A stretch of 33,343 nucleotides of DNA from JAIRTY01 sp050257395 (GCA_050257395.1 JBLMWU010000192.1:1-33343); one strand, 5' to 3'. Positions 15,203 through 23,780 are shown, numbered from the stretch's first letter. Made by a program: numbers and translations. The notes: a model not told the origin generated them from the letters alone.

Positions 15203-15679
15203 ATGAATCCGGAGGAAGTGCGCCTCACGGTCAACGGCTCCCCCCGCACCATCACCTGCGACCCCGCCACCCCGCTGCTGGACGTGCTCCGGCACGACCT
15301 CGGCCTGGCCGGGCCGCGGTTCGGCTGCGGCGCCGGCCTGTGCGGGGCCTGCTTCGTCCTCCTCGGCGGCCGTGCCCGCTCCTCCTGCGACCTGCCGGTC
15401 TCGGCGGCCGCCGGGGCGGAGATCACCACGGTCGAGGGGCTGGCCAGCGACGGCAAGCTGCACCCGGTCCAGCAGGCGTTCCTGGATGAGCAGGCCGCCC
15501 AGTGCGGCTACTGCACCTCGGGCATGGTGATCAGCGCGGCCGGGCTGCTGCGGGCCTGCCCCTCCCCCAGCGAGCAGGAGATCCGCAGCGCCATGGACGG
15601 CAACCTGTGCCGGTGCGGCAGCCACGGCCGGATCATCCGGGCGGTGCAGCGCGCCGCCGCGGCGGGGGGTGCCCCGTGA
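15203..15679 (+). CDS. Molybdenum hydroxylase [2Fe-2S] subunit
   Basis: Predicted 158 aa. The ATG at 15203 is preceded by GGGGAG. The plant-type ferredoxin domain has C42, C47, C50 and C62 for the first cluster ('GCGAGLCGAC'), and the C-terminal helical domain has C101, C104, C136 and C138 for the second ('CGYCTSGM', 'CRCG'), so all eight ligands are present. It passes electrons from the molybdopterin subunit to an external acceptor. Its length and layout are like IorA/NicA-type small subunits. The stop overlaps the large-subunit GTG (GTGA). No FAD subunit gene follows, which groups it with two-subunit enzymes that use another acceptor. Confidence 0.95.
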   Translation: MNPEEVRLTVNGSPRTITCDPATPLLDVLRHDLGLAGPRFGCGAGLCGACFVLLGGRARSSCDLPVSAAAGAEITTVEGLASDGKLHPVQQAFLDEQAAQCGYCTSGMVISAAGLLRACPSPSEQEIRSAMDGNLCRCGSHGRIIRAVQRAAAAGGAP

Positions 15680-17805
15680 CGGCCACGGAGGCGCCGGCGG
15701 CCCTGCCGGCCAGCCTGGCGGCCAACCCCCGGCTGGCGGCCTGGCTGGATTTCAGCACCGACGGCGAGGTCCTCATCCGCACCGGCAAGGTCGAGTACGG
15801 GCAGGGCATCTGGACCGCGCTGGCGCAGATCGCCGCGGAAGAGCTCGGGGTCGGCCTGGACCGCATCCAGGTCGCCCCGGTCAGCACCGCCACCAGCCCG
15901 GACGAGGGCATCACCTCCGGCAGCAGGTCGGTGGAGGACTCCGGCGCCGCGCTGCGGCACGCCTGCGCGCAGGCCCGGGCCGCGCTGCTGGCGGCCGCCG
16001 CGGACCGGCTCGGGATGAGCGCCAGCCGCCTGTCGGTGGCCGGCGGGCAGATCACCTCGCCCGCCGGCGGCACCGGGATCAGCTACTGGTCGCTGGCTGG
16101 CGCGGGCCTGCTGGAGGGCGACGCCGTGCCCGGGACCCCGGGCAGCCCGCCGGGCGGCTGGACGGTCGCGGGGCACAGCGTGCACCGCATCGACCTGCCG
16201 GACAAGGTGACCGGGCGGCCCCGGTTCCTGCAGGACCTGGTGCTGCCGGGGATGGCCTACGGCCGGGTGGTCCGCCCACCGGCAGCCGTGGCCGTGCTCA
16301 CCGGGCTGGACGTGCCGGCGCTGCCGCCCGGGGCGGCCGCCGTCCGGGACGGCTCGTTCCTCGGCGTGGTCGCTGACACCGACCGGGCGGCCGTCCAGGC
16401 GGCGGCCCGGCTGGCCAGGGCCGCCCGCTGGCAGGTGAGCGAGTCGCTGCCGGACGAGGACGACCTGGCCGGGTTCCTCCGCTCGGCGCAGGCGCAGACC
16501 GTCACGGTGGCAGACCGCGGCGACCCGCAGGCCGCGGGGACCGCCGCGCAGACCGTGACCGCGGAGTTCACCCGGCCCTACATCGCCCACGCGTCGATGG
16601 CGCCGAGCTGCGCGATCGCCCGCTGGGACGGCGGCAATGTCACCGTGTGGAGCCACAGCCAGGGCATCTTCGCGCTGCGCGACGCGATCGCGGTGGGCCT
16701 GGGGCTGGCCGCCGGGCACGTGACCGTCAACCACGTGGAAGGCGCGGGCGCCTACGGGCACAACGGCGCCGACGACGCGGCCATGGACGCCGTGCTGCTG
16801 GCCCGGGCCGCGGGCGGGCGCCCGGTGCGGGTGCTGTGGTCGCGGGAGGACGAGCTGGCCTGGGCGCCGTACGGCTCGGCCATGCTGGCGCGGGTGTCGG
16901 CGGGCCTGGACGCGGCCGGGCGGATCGTCAGCTGGCGGCAGGACGTGTGGAGCAACGGCTACATCGGGCGGCCGAACACCGGCGGGGAGCCGCGGCTGCT
17001 GGCGCTGGCCCATGTCGCCGGCGGCCAGCCGGTGCCCCCGGCCCTGGACGGCCCGGCCACCGGCGCGATGGGCTCCACCCGCAACGCCGTTCCCCTCTAT
17101 GACGTCCCGGACCTGCACGTCACCCGGCACCGGCTGCTGGCCATGCCGATCCGGACCTCCTCCCAGCGGTCGCTCGGCGCGTTCCTCAACGTGTTCGCGA
17201 TCGAGGCGGTCATGGACGAGCTGGCCGCCCTGGCCGGGCAGGACCCGGTGGCGTTCCGGCTGGCTCATCTCAGTGACCCGCGGGCCCGGCGGGTGGTGGC
17301 CGAGGCGGCGGCGATGGCGGGCTGGGACGGCCGGCCGCGCCGCGACGGCACCGGGTACGGGATCGGCTTCGCCCGCTACAAGGGCCTGGCCGGCTACTGC
17401 GCGGCGGTCGCGGAGGTGGAGGCGGAGACCGAGGTGCGGCTGCGGCGGCTGTGGCTGGCGGTGGACGTGGGCCGGGTGATCAACCCGGACGGGGTGATCA
17501 ACCAGGTGGAGGGCGGCGCGGTGCAGAGCGCCAGCTGGGCGCTGCGCGAGCGGGTCCGGTTCGACCGGACCCGGATCACCTCGGTCAACTGGGACACCTA
17601 CCCGGTGCTGCGGTTCAGTGAGATCCCGGAGGTGGCGGTGCGGATCGTGGCCGCGCCGGGCGAGCGGGAGACCGGGGCCGGCGAGCTGGCGCAGGGGCCG
17701 GTGGCCGGCGCGATCGGCAACGCGGTCGCCGACGCGGTCGGGGTGCGGGTGCGGGACCTGCCGCTGACCCGCGAGCAGGTCGCGCGGGCTATCGAGCGGA
17801 GCTGA
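15676..17805 (+). CDS. Molybdenum hydroxylase molybdopterin-binding subunit (IorB-like)
   Basis: Predicted 709 aa, GTG start in the 4-bp overlap. It hydroxylates a carbon next to a ring nitrogen or an aldehyde using water (xanthine-oxidase family). Visible elements: molybdopterin contact 'VEYGQG' (about 39-44), the 'HSVHRIDLPDKVTGRPRF' linker, second molybdopterin-domain stretches 'SMAPSCAIARW' and 'VEGAGAYGHNGADD', 'TSSQRSLGAFLNVFAIE', and the C-terminal 'GAGELAQGP' with E670 at the position of the catalytic glutamate. It resembles isoquinoline 1-oxidoreductase large subunits but is about 70 residues shorter. No twin-arginine signal is seen. Its 3' end overlaps the convergent XRE gene by 17 bp. 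The cofactor-insertion (XdhC/CoxI) gene is not nearby. Confidence 0.92.
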   Translation: MTATEAPAALPASLAANPRLAAWLDFSTDGEVLIRTGKVEYGQGIWTALAQIAAEELGVGLDRIQVAPVSTATSPDEGITSGSRSVEDSGAALRHACAQARAALLAAAADRLGMSASRLSVAGGQITSPAGGTGISYWSLAGAGLLEGDAVPGTPGSPPGGWTVAGHSVHRIDLPDKVTGRPRFLQDLVLPGMAYGRVVRPPAAVAVLTGLDVPALPPGAAAVRDGSFLGVVADTDRAAVQAAARLARAARWQVSESLPDEDDLAGFLRSAQAQTVTVADRGDPQAAGTAAQTVTAEFTRPYIAHASMAPSCAIARWDGGNVTVWSHSQGIFALRDAIAVGLGLAAGHVTVNHVEGAGAYGHNGADDAAMDAVLLARAAGGRPVRVLWSREDELAWAPYGSAMLARVSAGLDAAGRIVSWRQDVWSNGYIGRPNTGGEPRLLALAHVAGGQPVPPALDGPATGAMGSTRNAVPLYDVPDLHVTRHRLLAMPIRTSSQRSLGAFLNVFAIEAVMDELAALAGQDPVAFRLAHLSDPRARRVVAEAAAMAGWDGRPRRDGTGYGIGFARYKGLAGYCAAVAEVEAETEVRLRRLWLAVDVGRVINPDGVINQVEGGAVQSASWALRERVRFDRTRITSVNWDTYPVLRFSEIPEVAVRIVAAPGERETGAGELAQGPVAGAIGNAVADAVGVRVRDLPLTREQVARAIERS

Positions 17806-18640
17806 TCCCGGCCGCGGCTGACGCGCCGATGCCGGCCAGCTCCCCGAGCAGGGCGAGCGCCCGGGCGCTCGCCGAGTCCGGCTCCGCGTGGTAGATCGCC
17901 AGCAGCTGGCCGTCGGTGCCGCCGATGGCGAGCTTCTCGCGGCGCAGTTCCAGCAGTCCCGCCTGCGGGTGGTCGATCCGGGTCAGGCCGCCGGCCAGCG
18001 CTTTGACGTCGTGCCGCGCCCACAGCCGCCGGAACGGCTCGCTCGCCAGCGACAGCTCGCCGACCAGCTGCGCGATCCGCGGGTCACTGGCGTCCGCGCC
18101 GATGGACGTGCGGAAGGAGGCGACCATGCCGCTGATCGCCTGTTCCCAGTCGGGGTGCAGGTCCCGTTCGGCAGGGTCGAGGAACAGCGACCGCAGCCGG
18201 TTGGCACCTGGCCGGATGGCCGGGTTCAGCGCGGTCGCGAGCGGGTTCGCGGCGAGCACGTCGAGCATCCGGTTCTCCACGAACGCCGGCTGGCCCAGCA
18301 CGCCGAGCAGCTGGCGGATGCCGGCCGGCACGCTCTCGCGGCGCGGCCGGCGCGGCGGCGCCGGGCGGGCCGCGGCCAGGCCCAGCAGGTACTGCGTGGC
18401 GGCCGCATCCAGGCCGAAGACGCGGGCCAGCGCCGCGAGCACCTGCGGCGACGGGTTGCGGTCACGGCCCTGCTCGAGCCGCAGGTAGTAGTCGGCGCTG
18501 ATGCCGGCGAGGGTCGCGACCTCCTCCCGGCGCAGGCCCGGGGTGCGCCGCACGCCCATCACCCGCAGGCCCGCGGCCGCGGGGTCCACCAGCTCGCGGC
18601 GTGCCCGCAGGTACTCACCGAGCGCGTTGGTCCTGGCCAC
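17789..18640 (-). CDS. XRE-family regulator with MmyB-like ligand-binding domain
   Basis: Predicted 283 aa. The GTG at 18640 is chosen because TACAGT ends 6 nt upstream and the HTH then sits near the N-terminus. The helix-turn-helix at about 35-60 reads 'PGLRREEVATLAGISADYY', typical of the group, followed by 'EQGRDRNPSPQVLAAL'. The MmyB-like domain (about 105-270) contains 'NRMLDVLAANPLATAL' and 'WARHDVKALAGGLTRIDHP'. Members bind small or lipid ligands and are often local regulators. It is convergent with, and overlaps, the Mo-hydroxylase gene, so it may or may not control that cluster. Confidence 0.9.
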   Translation of the reverse strand: MARTNALGEYLRARRELVDPAAAGLRVMGVRRTPGLRREEVATLAGISADYYLRLEQGRDRNPSPQVLAALARVFGLDAAATQYLLGLAAARPAPPRRPRRESVPAGIRQLLGVLGQPAFVENRMLDVLAANPLATALNPAIRPGANRLRSLFLDPAERDLHPDWEQAISGMVASFRTSIGADASDPRIAQLVGELSLASEPFRRLWARHDVKALAGGLTRIDHPQAGLLELRREKLAIGGTDGQLLAIYHAEPDSASARALALLGELAGIGASAAAGISSAR

Positions 18641-18646
18641 ATCCCC

Positions 18647-18652
18647 ACTGTA
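18647..18652 (-). promoter_or_regulatory. -10 element for the XRE regulator
   Basis: TACAGT on the minus strand, 6 nt before the GTG at 18640; leaderless layout, no ribosome-binding site. The 125 bp between this gene and the PRPP synthetase stop otherwise hold nothing recognisable. Confidence 0.55.
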
Positions 18653-18765
18653 GGCGGGGGTGCGGCGGCCCGGCGTGGCCCTGTGACCCCCAGGCTGGCG
18701 GCGGCACCAGCCCGCCAGCCCGTGCTGATCAGGCTGAGCAGCGCAACCCGCGTGCCCGCACCGGT

Positions 18766-19707
18766 TTACGCGGGGCCGAACAGGGCGCTGACCGACTCGC
18801 CCTCGTGGATCCGCCGGATCGCCTCGGCCAGCGCCGGCGCCACTGACAGCACGGTGAGCTTGGCCTGGCCGGCCTGCGGCGCCGGGACGGTGTTGGTGCA
18901 CACGATCTCGGCGACCTCCGGCGCGGCGGCGATCCGCTCCAGCGCGCCGTCGCAGAACAGGCCGTGGGTGCAGGCGATGCGGACCGATCTGACCTTGTGC
19001 TCGCGCAGCCGTGCCAGCAGCTCCACGATGGTGGTGCCGCGGGCGATCTCGTCGTCCAGCACGATCACGTCCCGGCCGTCGACCTCGCCGATGATCGAGG
19101 CGATGGCGACCCGCTGGTCGCTGAACCGCTGCTTGGCGCCGGCCGCCACCGGCACCCCGAGCATCCGCGCGAACTGCGCGGCCGGCTTGGCGTAGCCGAG
19201 GTCGGGCGAGACCACCACCGTGCCCGACCGCTCGTAGCCGCTGAAGTGCCCGGCGAGCTCGCGCAGCGCGTGCAGGTGGTCCACCGGCACCGAGAAGAAG
19301 CCGTGGACCTGCGGCGAGTGCAGGGACATGGTGAGCACCCGGCTGGCGCCGGCGGTGACCAGCAGGTCGGCGACCAGCCGCGCGCCGATGGCGACCCGGG
19401 GCACCTCCTTCTTGTCCGAGCGCGCGTAGGCGTAGTGCGGGATGACCGCGGTGACCCGCGCGGCCGAGGCGCCGCGGGCGGCGTCCAGCATCAGCAGGAG
19501 CTCCACCAGGTGCTCCTGCACCGGCGGGACCAGCGGCTGGATCAGGAAGACGTCCCGCTCCCGGCAGTTGGACTGCAGCTGGGCTTCCAGGCAGTCGTTG
19601 GCGAAACGCTGCAGGCGCACCGGGCGCAGGGGCTCGCCGAGATCCTGGCAGATCTCGGCGGCGAGCTCCGGGTGGGCGCTGCCGGAGAAGACCGCGATCT
19701 CACGCAC
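18766..19707 (-). CDS. prs: Ribose-phosphate pyrophosphokinase (PRPP synthetase), non-canonical
   Basis: Predicted 313 aa, full length. It makes PRPP from ribose 5-phosphate and ATP. The PRPP-binding loop is 'VIVLDDEIARGTT', a variant of the usual DDxxxTGGT. The catalytic flexible loop, usually RQDRK, is 'ARSDKK'. The ATP/ribose segments 'QRFANDCLEAQLQSNCRERDVF' (shortened) and 'LHSPQVHGFF' are recognisable. It is not beside glmU, unlike the usual housekeeping prs, so it is probably a second, divergent copy. GTG start with TAACGT 7 nt upstream (leaderless). It is transcribed alone, downstream of the aminotransferase on the same strand. Confidence 0.88.
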   Translation of the reverse strand: MREIAVFSGSAHPELAAEICQDLGEPLRPVRLQRFANDCLEAQLQSNCRERDVFLIQPLVPPVQEHLVELLLMLDAARGASAARVTAVIPHYAYARSDKKEVPRVAIGARLVADLLVTAGASRVLTMSLHSPQVHGFFSVPVDHLHALRELAGHFSGYERSGTVVVSPDLGYAKPAAQFARMLGVPVAAGAKQRFSDQRVAIASIIGEVDGRDVIVLDDEIARGTTIVELLARLREHKVRSVRIACTHGLFCDGALERIAAAPEVAEIVCTNTVPAPQAGQAKLTVLSVAPALAEAIRRIHEGESVSALFGPA

Positions 19708-19714
19708 GCCGCCT

Positions 19715-19720
19715 ACGTTA
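19715..19720 (-). promoter_or_regulatory. -10 element for the PRPP synthetase
   Basis: TAACGT on the minus strand, 7 nt before the GTG at 19707; no ribosome-binding site and no clear -35. It fits the leaderless series in this window. Confidence 0.5.
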
Positions 19721-19760
19721 GCTGCCGGTGGCCCGCCGCCCCCGGGCGGTGGCCGGGTGG

Positions 19761-20948
19761 TCAGCCGGCCGGGGGCACGCCCGCGGCGGTGGCGGCCATG
19801 ACCTCGGCCGCCCGGTCGAGCTCGGCTTCGGTGTTGTAGTAGTGCGGCGACAGCCGCACCAGCGGGTGGGCGCCCCGGCCGGCCTCGTACGGGGCGCCGG
19901 CCAGCTCGGTGGTGGTGACGTTGATGCCGTGGCGCGCCAGCGCGGCGGCCGCGCCGGCTGCGGTGACGCCCGCCACGCTAGCGGTCACGATGGCGCACCG
20001 GTCGGTGCCGAGGTCGTGGGTGGTGACGCCGGGTACCCCGGCCAGCCGGGCACGCAGGGCGGCCCCGAGGGCACGGCTGCGCTCGCCGATCTGCGGCAGG
20101 CCGAGCTCGAGAGCCTGCCGCACCGCCGCGTGCAGGCCCAGGACGTTGGCATAGCTCATCTCCCAGGTGGCGAAGCGCCGGGCGCCGTCGAACCAGCGGA
20201 AGCCATGCCCGCCGTCCCAGGCGGCCGAGTCGATCTCGACGACCGGGGGGTCGAGGGACTCCAGCGCCCCGGTGCGCACCCACAGGAACCCGGTGCCGCG
20301 GGGGCCGCGCAGGAACTTGCGGCCGGTCGAGGTGAGCATGTCGCAGCCGATCTCGTTCACGTCGACCGGGAACTGCCCGACCGACTGGGTGGCGTCCAGC
20401 AGGAACGGCACCCCGGCGGCCCGGGTGATCCGGCCGACCTCCGCGGCCGGGTTGACCAGGCCGCCGCCGGTGGGGACGTGGGTGACGCCGACGAGCCTGG
20501 TGCGGCTGTCGATCATGCTGGCCAGGGCGGTGGTGTCCAGCTGCCCTGACCCGTCATCGGGAACCACGGCGATCTCGGCACCCGCGCGGCGCGCGGCCTG
20601 CAGGTAGGAAAGCACGTTGCTGCCGTATTCGGCGTGGCCGGTGAGGATCCGGTCCCCCGGCCGCAGGCGTACCGAGCCGAACGCCGCGTGCCAGGCCTGG
20701 GTCGAGTTGGTGAACAGCGCGATCTCATCGGGACGGCCGCCGATCAGCTCGGCGATGCTGGCGTAGGTGGCGGCGACCTGCGGCTCGGCCTGGCCGGCGG
20801 CCTCGTAGCCGCCGATGGCGGCTTCCAGCTCCAGGTGGCCGGTGACCGCCGCCAGGGTCCGCCGGGACATCAGCCCGGCCCCGGCGTTGTTCAGGTGGAT
20901 GCGGTTGGCGCAGCCGGGGGTGTCCCGGCGCAGCGCGGCGATGTCCAT
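19761..20948 (-). CDS. Class V aminotransferase-fold PLP enzyme
   Basis: Predicted 395 aa. The ATG at 20948 is supported by GGGGGAGG 8-9 nt upstream. PLP-binding features: K211 in 'STGRKFLRGPRGTGF' (Schiff-base lysine), D185 and Q188 in 'LLDATQSVGQFPVD', and 'THVPTGGG' at about 156-162. The C-terminal small domain has 'VRLSPHYYNTEAELDR'. It is of the NifS/isopenicillin-N-epimerase/kynureninase-like group; no cysteine-desulfurase active cysteine loop is evident, so it probably acts on an amino acid as epimerase, lyase or transaminase. It is on the same strand 79 bp after a LysR gene and may be co-transcribed with it. The substrate is unknown. Confidence 0.88.
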   Translation of the reverse strand: MDIAALRRDTPGCANRIHLNNAGAGLMSRRTLAAVTGHLELEAAIGGYEAAGQAEPQVAATYASIAELIGGRPDEIALFTNSTQAWHAAFGSVRLRPGDRILTGHAEYGSNVLSYLQAARRAGAEIAVVPDDGSGQLDTTALASMIDSRTRLVGVTHVPTGGGLVNPAAEVGRITRAAGVPFLLDATQSVGQFPVDVNEIGCDMLTSTGRKFLRGPRGTGFLWVRTGALESLDPPVVEIDSAAWDGGHGFRWFDGARRFATWEMSYANVLGLHAAVRQALELGLPQIGERSRALGAALRARLAGVPGVTTHDLGTDRCAIVTASVAGVTAAGAAAALARHGINVTTTELAGAPYEAGRGAHPLVRLSPHYYNTEAELDRAAEVMAATAAGVPPAG

Positions 20949-21027
20949 GGCGGCGTCCTCCCCCGGCCTGGGCTCGGCTGGCACGGCCTACGCTGCCGCA
21001 CGCACGCCGGTGCGTAAAGGGACCGCG

Positions 21028-21921
21028 TCAGCGGCTGCTGGCCGGCTCGCCGAAGGCACGGCGGCAGCAGGCGGCCAGCGCCCGCACGGCGGGGCCGGGC
21101 CCGGGCCGCCAGATCACGGCCAGCAGCGCGGGGCCGGTCACGTCGTCGATGAGCCGGGCCTCGAGCTGCCCGCGGTAGCGCGCGGCCATCGACTCGCTGA
21201 GGATGCCGACCGCGAGCCCGCGGCCGGCCAGGCTGGCGATCGCGTCCGGGGCGCTGGCCTGCAGGGTGATCGCAGGCTGCACGCCGCGGGCCGCGCAGGC
21301 CTGGTCGAGCACGGTGCGCAGCCCGGTCCCGGGCGGCATGCAGACGACCGGCCGGCCGGCCAGGCCGGCCAGCGTGACCCGCGGCTGCTGCGCCAGCGGG
21401 TGCCCGGGCGGGACCACGGCGACGAGGCGCTCGCTGATGACCGTCAGCGCCTCCAGCCCGGCCGGGGTTGCGCTGGCGGTGCCGACGAGGGCCAGGTCGA
21501 CGGTCCCGGCCCGGACCGCCTCGGTGAGCCGGCCGGAGCCGTCCTCCAGCAGGGAGAGGTCCACGCCGGGGTGCGCCTCGCGGAAGGCGGCGAGCGCGTC
21601 GAACAGCGGCGTGACGGTGCAGCCGCTGACCATCCCGACCGTGAGGCTGCCGCGGATCAGGCCGGTCACCTCCCCCACCGCCTGGCTGACCGCGCCGGCG
21701 GCGGCCAGGGCGGCGCGGGCGTGCCCGAGCGCCGCCTTGCCCGCCACCGTGAGGGTGGCGGTGCGGGCGGACCGGTCGAACAGCTCCGCCCCGAGCTCGC
21801 GTTCCAGCTGCCGGATCTGGGCGCTCACCCCGGACTGGCTGATGTGCACGTGCTCGGCCGCCCTGGTGAAGTTCTGCTCCTCGGCGACGGCCACGAAGTA
21901 CTCGAGCTGGCGCAGTTCCAT
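21028..21921 (-). CDS. LysR-family transcriptional regulator
   Basis: Predicted 297 aa, standard length. The N-terminal winged HTH (1-60) reads 'MELRQLEYFVAVAEEQNFTR' and 'HISQSGVSAQIRQLERELG'. The effector domain (about 90-290) has 'GSLTVGMVSGCTVTPLF' and 'VDLALVGTASATPAG'. TAGAAT lies 8 nt before the ATG, with no ribosome-binding site. It is divergent from the SnoaL-like gene (22023) and upstream of the aminotransferase, either of which could be its target. LysR proteins normally autoregulate and activate the divergent gene in response to a small molecule. Confidence 0.94.
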   Translation of the reverse strand: MELRQLEYFVAVAEEQNFTRAAEHVHISQSGVSAQIRQLERELGAELFDRSARTATLTVAGKAALGHARAALAAAGAVSQAVGEVTGLIRGSLTVGMVSGCTVTPLFDALAAFREAHPGVDLSLLEDGSGRLTEAVRAGTVDLALVGTASATPAGLEALTVISERLVAVVPPGHPLAQQPRVTLAGLAGRPVVCMPPGTGLRTVLDQACAARGVQPAITLQASAPDAIASLAGRGLAVGILSESMAARYRGQLEARLIDDVTGPALLAVIWRPGPGPAVRALAACCRRAFGEPASSR

Positions 21922-21929
21922 GACTGCTG

Positions 21930-21948
21930 ATTCTAGCTTCTATCAGAA
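21930..21948. promoter_or_regulatory. LysR promoter and TTCT-N3-AGAA dyad
   Basis: TAGAAT on the minus strand (21930-21935) is the LysR -10. Next to it TTCTATCAGAA (21938-21948) is a perfect TTCT-N3-AGAA dyad in an AT-rich patch, a plausible LysR half-site cluster controlling both directions. Confidence 0.5.
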
Positions 21949-22022
21949 CTATCTGTTGGACTTCTGGTGGTGGGGCGGTGAGGCTGAAGGAAGTGAAACC
22001 GGGCCGACTGAGGGAGGAACCC

Positions 22023-22388
22023 GTGCCGGAGTACGAGAAGGCGATGCGCCCCGAGGACATCACCCGCCTGTTCGTGGAGCGGTCCAACGCCGGGGACGCG
22101 GCCGGGGTGGCCGCGCTGTATGAGGAGGACGCGGTGCTGGCCTACCCGCCCGGCCAGCAGACGGCAGGCCGGGAGGCCATCCGCGCGCTGTGGGAGAAGG
22201 TGCTGGCCAGCCGTCCCCATTTCGAGCCGGAGCCGCCGCTGCCGACGCTCATCAGCGGCGACCTCGCGCTGACCGCCACGCCGCCGAAGGACGGGGCCGG
22301 CGCCCGGGCGCAGGTGGCCAGGCGCCAGCCGGACGGAAGCTGGCTGCGCGTGCTCGACCAGCCCGAGTTCGTCACGCCCAGCCGCTGA
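22023..22388 (+). CDS. SnoaL-like/NTF2-fold protein
   Basis: Predicted 121 aa. The GTG at 22023 follows GGGAGGAA with a 5-nt spacer; an alternative in-frame ATG lies at 22044. It is a small cone-shaped alpha+beta fold of the SnoaL/DUF4440 type: 'ITRLFVERSNAGDAAGVAALYEEDAVL', then 'GREAIRALWEKVL', and the C-terminal strands 'QVARRQPDGSWLRVLDQP'. Members are isomerases, hydratases or ligand-binding proteins; nothing here specifies which. It is divergent from the LysR regulator and therefore a likely target. It is monocistronic, ending 23 bp from a convergent esterase gene. Confidence 0.85.
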   Translation: MPEYEKAMRPEDITRLFVERSNAGDAAGVAALYEEDAVLAYPPGQQTAGREAIRALWEKVLASRPHFEPEPPLPTLISGDLALTATPPKDGAGARAQVARRQPDGSWLRVLDQPEFVTPSR

Positions 22389-22411
22389 GCCGGGCCGCCG
22401 CGGGCACGCCG

Positions 22412-23587
22412 TCAGAGCGAGCCGTACACGGCCTGCACCAGGGCCTGGTTGCGGGAACTGCGCCAGCGCGGGATCACGTGGTTCATCACGTACCCGAACG
22501 CCACGCCCGCGTCCGGGTCCGCGAAGCCGAGCGCCCCGCCCGTGCCGAAGTGGCCGAAGCTGCGGGGATTGGGGCCGAACGGGCGGCGCGGGCTGGTGGG
22601 GGTGAACCCGAGCCCGAACACGACGTCCTCGCCGAGGATCGGGCAGGGCCCGGCGGAGTGCACGCCGGTGGCGTGGCTGAGCAGGCCCGGTGACAGCAGC
22701 TGCCCGCGCAGCAGGGCGGCGTACAGGGCCGCCAGCCCGGCCGCGGTGCCGTGCCCGTTGGTGGACGGCAGCTGCGCCGACCGCCACCGGGCCGTGTTGA
22801 CCACCCCGACCGACGAGTACCCGGGCGGGTTGAAGTGGGCGAGCACGCTCATCAGCGCGTCCCCGGACAGCCCGGCGGCCCCGGCCTCCGCCAGCGTGGG
22901 CATGGGGGTGCCGGGCGCCCAGATCACCTCCGCGCACCGGTGCTGCTCGGCGGCTGGCACCCCGATCCACACGTCGGCGCCGAGCGGCGCGGTCACCGCC
23001 CGCAGCCGCCCGCCGGGCGGCTGCCCGCTCACCCGCCGGATGATCTCGCCGATCAGGTGGCCGAAGGTGTTGGTGTGGTAGGCGTGCCGGGTACCCGGTT
23101 CCCACCAGGCGGCGGTGGCGGCGAGCGCGGCGGTCATCCGGTCCCACTGCCACAGGTCGCTGTCGGCCAGCCGGGCCCGGATGGCGGGGACCCCGGCCTG
23201 ATGGCACAGCGCCTGGCGGAGCGTGGCCGCCTCCTTGCCGCCGCTGGCGAACTCCGGCCACACCGCGGCCACCGGGGTGTCCAGGCTGATCAGCCCCTGG
23301 TCGACGAGCTGCAGCGCGAGCAGCGCCACGATCGCCTTGCCCGCCGAGTAGAAGTTGACCAGGGTGCCCGGCTGCCAGGGCCGGGTGCGCGCCGCATCGG
23401 ACCAGCCGCCCACCAGGTCGGCCACCACCACGCCGTCCACCAGCACGCACACCCCCGCGCCCACCTCGCCCCGGCTGGCGAAGTTCTCCGCGAACGCGGC
23501 CCGGACCGCGCGGAAGGCGGGATCGCAGTACCCGCTCACCGGGGCAGGCCCGCCAGCAGCGGTGGTGACAGGGACGGCATCGCTCAC
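22412..23587 (-). CDS. Beta-lactamase-family serine hydrolase (class C-like esterase/EstB type)
   Basis: Predicted 391 aa. The GTG at 23587 is chosen because the conserved region starts soon after; the open frame further upstream overlaps the PPOX gene region and is low-complexity. The SxxK nucleophile is S81-A-G-K84 in 'FYSAGKAI'. The Tyr motif region is 'HAYHTNTFGHLIGEI', and the KTG equivalent appears as 'HFGTGGALGF'. There is no signal peptide, so it is probably a cytoplasmic carboxylesterase or peptidase rather than a beta-lactamase. Typical family members hydrolyse short acyl esters. Its role here is unknown. Confidence 0.9.
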   Translation of the reverse strand: MSDAVPVTTAAGGPAPVSGYCDPAFRAVRAAFAENFASRGEVGAGVCVLVDGVVVADLVGGWSDAARTRPWQPGTLVNFYSAGKAIVALLALQLVDQGLISLDTPVAAVWPEFASGGKEAATLRQALCHQAGVPAIRARLADSDLWQWDRMTAALAATAAWWEPGTRHAYHTNTFGHLIGEIIRRVSGQPPGGRLRAVTAPLGADVWIGVPAAEQHRCAEVIWAPGTPMPTLAEAGAAGLSGDALMSVLAHFNPPGYSSVGVVNTARWRSAQLPSTNGHGTAAGLAALYAALLRGQLLSPGLLSHATGVHSAGPCPILGEDVVFGLGFTPTSPRRPFGPNPRSFGHFGTGGALGFADPDAGVAFGYVMNHVIPRWRSSRNQALVQAVYGSL

Positions 23588-23780
23588 CCCGCCAGTGTGC
23601 CGGGTCCGGCGGGGCGCTGCTGCCGTGCTGCGGGCGGCGGCCGTCCCGCCCCGGGCTGTCACGGCTGCGGCCGGCGTCCCGTCTGGTGAGGTAGCGGGCG
23701 GCCTGCCCGCGGTACCTGACCGGAAGGAGCCGCCATGCGCAGCACCGGCCTGCCCCGTCCTGACCTGCCCCGGGCCCGGC

